DNA of 64,000 nucleotides, from positions 19,697,784-19,761,783 of the forward strand of contig NC_134526.1 of assembly GCF_027942865.1 (NCBI RefSeq). Reading direction: 5' to 3'. Source of the DNA: Odontesthes bonariensis. Lineage: Eukaryota; Chordata; Actinopteri; Atheriniformes; Atherinopsidae. Made by a program: the position numbers and the translations under genes. This document shows positions 60,901 through 64,000 of the stretch, in pieces (within the stretch, counting starts at the first letter, position 1; each line of letters starts with the position of its first letter). The notes under the pieces are model-generated. The model worked only from the letters and a program-made list of their open reading frames with translations. It ran no database searches and was not told where the DNA came from.

Positions 60901-63813
60901 CGCAAAACTGATTTCATGTTTCGCACTCGGCCCAAATACGGAAAATAATTCACCTGAACAAAAAAAGAACAGCAGAGAAGAAAACAGAAATATCTTGGTG
61001 TAAGCATTGGCAGAGAGATCTTTTTGAAAATGTGAAGCTTCAATTGCCAGGATCATTTTAGACTTTGACAAAATGGTACATAAATGTGGCTCCATCAAAC
61101 CTTCAGAGCTGCTGCCCTGTTGAGCAAATAGGGAAAGTCAAAGTTCTGAATGTTGTATCCAGTAATGATGTCCGGGTCCACTGTCCTCAAAAACTCCGCC
61201 CAGCTCTGCTCAACCAGAGACAGAATAATATGTAGATGGAAAATACTGTCAAGAAAACATGTATGTGTTTATCTGTGCCTTTACGAGTTGGGTGTGTACC
61301 TGGAGAAGCCGATTCTCCTGAGTAAAGCATAATATCTGAGAGCCAATGATGCTGGCGCAGGACTGAAGGGTGAACACTGTGCGAATGAAGGGCTCAGTCT
61401 CACCCTGCCGCTGGACCATAGATGCTATCTGAATCACGGGATCTTTATCTGCTTCTGGGAAGATTCCTGGAAAGAACAACACCAGGTTGAAAATGTGCTT
61501 TCGCCTTTCATTAATTTCGACCAGGCTTTAGTGATGGGTTTGAATTATGCGCTTGTTAGTTTGTTTGCAGAATGAGAAGTGACACAAGAGAAGATAAAAC
61601 TACCTTTTCTTCCAGCACATTCAATGTCAAAGCTAAGGACCCTCAGTGGTGCAATTCTCTGCCAGTCTCCCTCTGCAGGGTGACTTATCAAATCCGTCCA
61701 TCCAACGTCCACCTCATACTGACACAAAGACACCTGTAGGGCAAACACAAGAGGAAGACGTTCAAAAACACTGTTGGTAGAAGATTAGCAATAAGAAAAC
61801 TGCATAAAGAGATGGAAATTAACTGATGACCAATGTTCCCTCTAAGCTAAGCGCCTGCACACATTCTCAGCGCACAAGAAAATCTATGCAGCACATACAA
61901 TAAAATTCATCATAAACATATTCATTCATATCTAATACTAGACCTAATCTAATTAATTAGACCAATGTGTTTTTCTGTACCATTTTTCAATATAACGCAG
62001 TGAGTGACAGGTGTTCAGCCAATGATACGGGTTTACTTACGCTATGCAGCCAATCATAGCATTGATAGTGCTTGCATATGTGCCCTGCCCATACACGCCG
62101 TGCAGGTTAGCTAGCTAACAACAGTGCGGCGGAGTTAGGAGTTAAGAGACGCAACCCCTTATCATGGCGAAACGAACGGGCAGCGCCAGCAACACATCCA
62201 CTCACCAAGCCAAAGTAAAAAAGAAATGCGGTTCTTTTAGGATGGAATGGCTGTCTGAGTATGTGCAAATAGAAAAACAAGCGGTGAAACTGGGTGAGAT
62301 TTTTTCTTTTTCGAGTGAGAAAGGTCTACTCTGCAAAACATGCAGGCTGCAAGCATGACTCTCACATAATACACATCTCATGAACAACAAGATTTTTGTC
62401 TTTTTCATTTTAAGTGGGCCAAATCACTTATATTAAAAGTAAACTAATGGAAATTGCTGCTGTGATTTGATTATTTTAATAAGCCATGTAACTTGCTATG
62501 ATCCAAGGTTTTGAACAGGTGTGAAACTGGTGTGTGGCCACAGCGTGCACATCTGATGTTGCTCACAGTGGTCCTCAGTGTGCTCAGGGAGCTTCTGTGT
62601 ATTAGCCTGACTACGTCATACTCACGATTCTAGTCAGAATGTGAGTCTGATACCGCTCAATAGAGATTTGGGTATGGGGCGTGTTTCAACCGAACCAGGA
62701 GAAAAAAATGCCTCTTCGCTCAATTGGATAGACCTACAACCAATCAGAGCAACGTAGTATGTGACGTAGATTAAGCAACACACACTTGTTGTAGGAAGCA
62801 CGGCAAAAACATCTTTTCTATCGATAAAAGCCTTTATCGCGTTCCTCTGTTCGTCTTTCAAAATGAATGCAATGTGGAGATCCTGTAGAACAGACTCGAT
62901 GGCAGAATCTACACACCCCAACTCTCCAGCGGCAGCCGTGTTCAGCTCTTTAGTGACGTAGTCGATAATGTCCCTGTTGATCATCTGTCCATCATCGTAT
63001 AAAGCCTGGCAATCTGGTTGGTCCGACCAATTCTTGGTCGGGCATAATGATTTCCCAACAGAGCAGAGCCAGACCGAACTTCCCGACCAAATCTTTTATG
63101 GGCGGGGCTAAGTTCGGCTGGCACCCAGGCTATGTGTGTATGCCCAGACACATGAAATATTAGAGGGAACATTGCTGATGACAATCGTAGCACTGTAGCA
63201 GTCGGTGAATAAGACCCACCTTGGCTGTGGACTGAGAATCCATGTCCCCCTGGCTCCTCTCTTCACGTAATAGATACTTGCCTTTGGGAAGTTCAATCCA
63301 ACAGCATCCCACCACATCACTGTCCACCATAAATCTGAAAGATAAAGCATTAGCTCATCTACCAATACTCTGCTCTGTAAGAAAGGAATTTATAGCTATT
63401 GAAGCAGCATCTTTAATCACACGCACACAAAAAGAAGAATAGAAAAATCAACTACTTAATACATCAGAAACATACACAATACATGTAGGACGTACCCTTT
63501 TTTTTGGAAGAAATGTTTAGGATTTATTGCTTCAGTTGAACCAATATATTCAAAAGAAATTAGCCTATTAAGCACCTCCGTCTGTCTGTCAAGTAATGTT
63601 CATTTTCAAACTATTTTTCACATGACACGAAGACACACACACACCTGATTTCAAAATCTATGTTGGCCTCGTAGGATTGGTAACTTTGTATGGGGAAAGG
63701 TCCAAATTTAAAGCCCTGTTCCAGCAGTCTCTTTGCAGGTGCAATGAGACGGGGCATCGCCATGGTAATCCGCAAGAAATCCAGAATGCGTTGCCCATGG
63801 TAACCATACATGC
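54996..63813 (-). CDS. pold1: DNA polymerase delta catalytic subunit (partial, N-terminus outside window)
   Basis: Replicative B-family polymerase with 3'-5' exonuclease, nuclear. 22 exons: 63813-63645, 63334-63220, 61733-61604, 61466-61300, 61205-61101, 60953-60813, 60705-60595, 60440-60249, 60171-60083, 59974-59858, 59708-59595, 59362-59215, 58306-58211, 58054-57917, 57051-56876, 56745-56593, 56494-56392, 56286-56154, 55936-55823, 55705-55653, 55282-55185, 55083-54996. All are in phase, giving 915 aa. Exo I is [10 protein letters not shown], Exo [10 protein letters not shown], Exo [13 protein letters not shown]. Pol motif A is [10 protein letters not shown], motif [11 protein letters not shown], motif C YGDTDSV. 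The C-terminal cysteine pairs CIGC/CDFC (zinc site) and CQRC plus the later C...C (iron-sulphur site) are present, and the protein ends RFGW. By family length, about 190 N-terminal residues are missing to the right. No frameshift or lost catalytic residue was seen. Confidence 0.97.
62164..62358 (+). pseudogene. hAT transposase N-terminal fragment
   Basis: A 64-codon frame starts MAKRTGSAS and contains [33 protein letters not shown] and the end RLQA. This resembles the N-terminal region of hAT-type transposases of the ZBED5/KIAA1586 kind, where a short basic start leads into a cysteine finger. It stops just after CxxC, so the rest of the finger and the catalytic domain are gone. Confidence 0.55.
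62604..63131. mobile_element. Nested element carrying a helicase-like fragment
   Basis: Short inverted ends AGCCTG and CAGGCT enclose about 530 bp with strong local palindromes (GGTTGGTCCGACCAATTC near 63017; TCACGATTCTAGTCAGAATGTGA near 62623). A perfect target duplication was not identified, so the boundaries are tentative. Confidence 0.45.
62634..62984 (-). pseudogene. RecQ-like helicase N-terminal fragment, second copy
   Basis: A minus-strand frame of 116 codons reads [16 protein letters not shown], then [20 protein letters not shown] and FAVLPT. It shares the xxEQRxA...F(L/I)DRKDVF...LPT core with 48721-48981. After LPT the Walker A motif is lost (TSVCC replaces the G-x-GKS), so motif I is broken. 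It lies in the nested element inside the pold1-intron hAT. Confidence 0.6.
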
Positions 63814-64000
63814 CTTTGGGAAATAGAAAGGAGAAGCTCAGCATTTTGTGTCATCCCTGCAAAACATCACACTAGTGAAGTAGTAGAATGTCAATAATCA
63901 TACATGTTTCTAGGTACAACCAACCTCAACAGTTGGACCAAAAATCATATCCATGATTATCCACTTAACAATAAACTCTAATTAGCATTTGCACATTACT

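Larger units (their letters stand above)
61831..63174 (+). mobile_element. Deleted hAT transposon in pold1 intron with perfect 8 bp target duplication
   Basis: Perfect 15 bp terminal inverted repeats CAATGTTCCCTCTAA and TTAGAGGGAACATTG are flanked by identical CTGATGAC (61823-61830 and 63175-63182). It lies in the intron between pold1 exons 63334-63220 and 61733-61604, antisense to the gene. It holds a transposase first-exon remnant (62164-62358, plus) and a nested second element (62604-63131). Confidence 0.9.

Overview
The window is vertebrate nuclear DNA, most likely from a ray-finned (teleost) fish. Genes are split into many short exons with GT/AG introns, long introns are packed with fish-type mobile elements (Rex3-like LINE, L2-like LINE tail, Tc1/mariner, hAT, TTAA-target elements), and long TG microsatellites sit in 3' UTRs. 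Nothing prokaryotic is present: no operons, CRISPR arrays or ribosome-binding sites.

Layout from left to right: (1) 1079-1405 (-), two spliced exons of an unrecognised gene running off the left edge. (2) 6821-21294 (+), slc6a16, an SLC6-family transporter, 12 coding exons, 697 aa. (3) 23903-44314 (+), slc17a7, vesicular glutamate transporter 1 (VGLUT1), 13 coding exons, 584 aa, with a 13 kb first intron full of transposons. (4) 44.3-50.8 kb, the slc17a7 3' UTR, intergenic DNA and a 2.3 kb composite transposon. (5) 51275-53122 (+), a four-exon Ras GTPase of the H/K/N-Ras class, 187 aa, CAAX box CVIL. (6) 54996-63813 (-), pold1, the catalytic subunit of DNA polymerase delta: 22 exons covering the last 915 residues, with the N-terminus beyond the right edge. 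The ras gene and pold1 converge, with polyadenylation signals about 500 bp apart. From general knowledge, the human orthologues SLC6A16, SLC17A7 and POLD1 all lie on 19q13.33, so this looks like a conserved synteny block.

The genes do not form one pathway: synaptic vesicle glutamate loading (slc17a7), an orphan-type SLC6 transporter, Ras signalling and replicative DNA synthesis. No wholly new gene system is evident. The most interesting content is the mobile DNA. Two hAT elements have 8 bp target-site duplications that still match and carry remnants of transposase zinc-finger exons. Two TTAA-flanked elements occur, one containing a nested MITE and a 1 kb foldback. There are three unrelated long inverted repeats, and a RecQ-like helicase N-terminal fragment occurs twice inside separate mobile elements. 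All calls come from reading the sequence; no database search was run.
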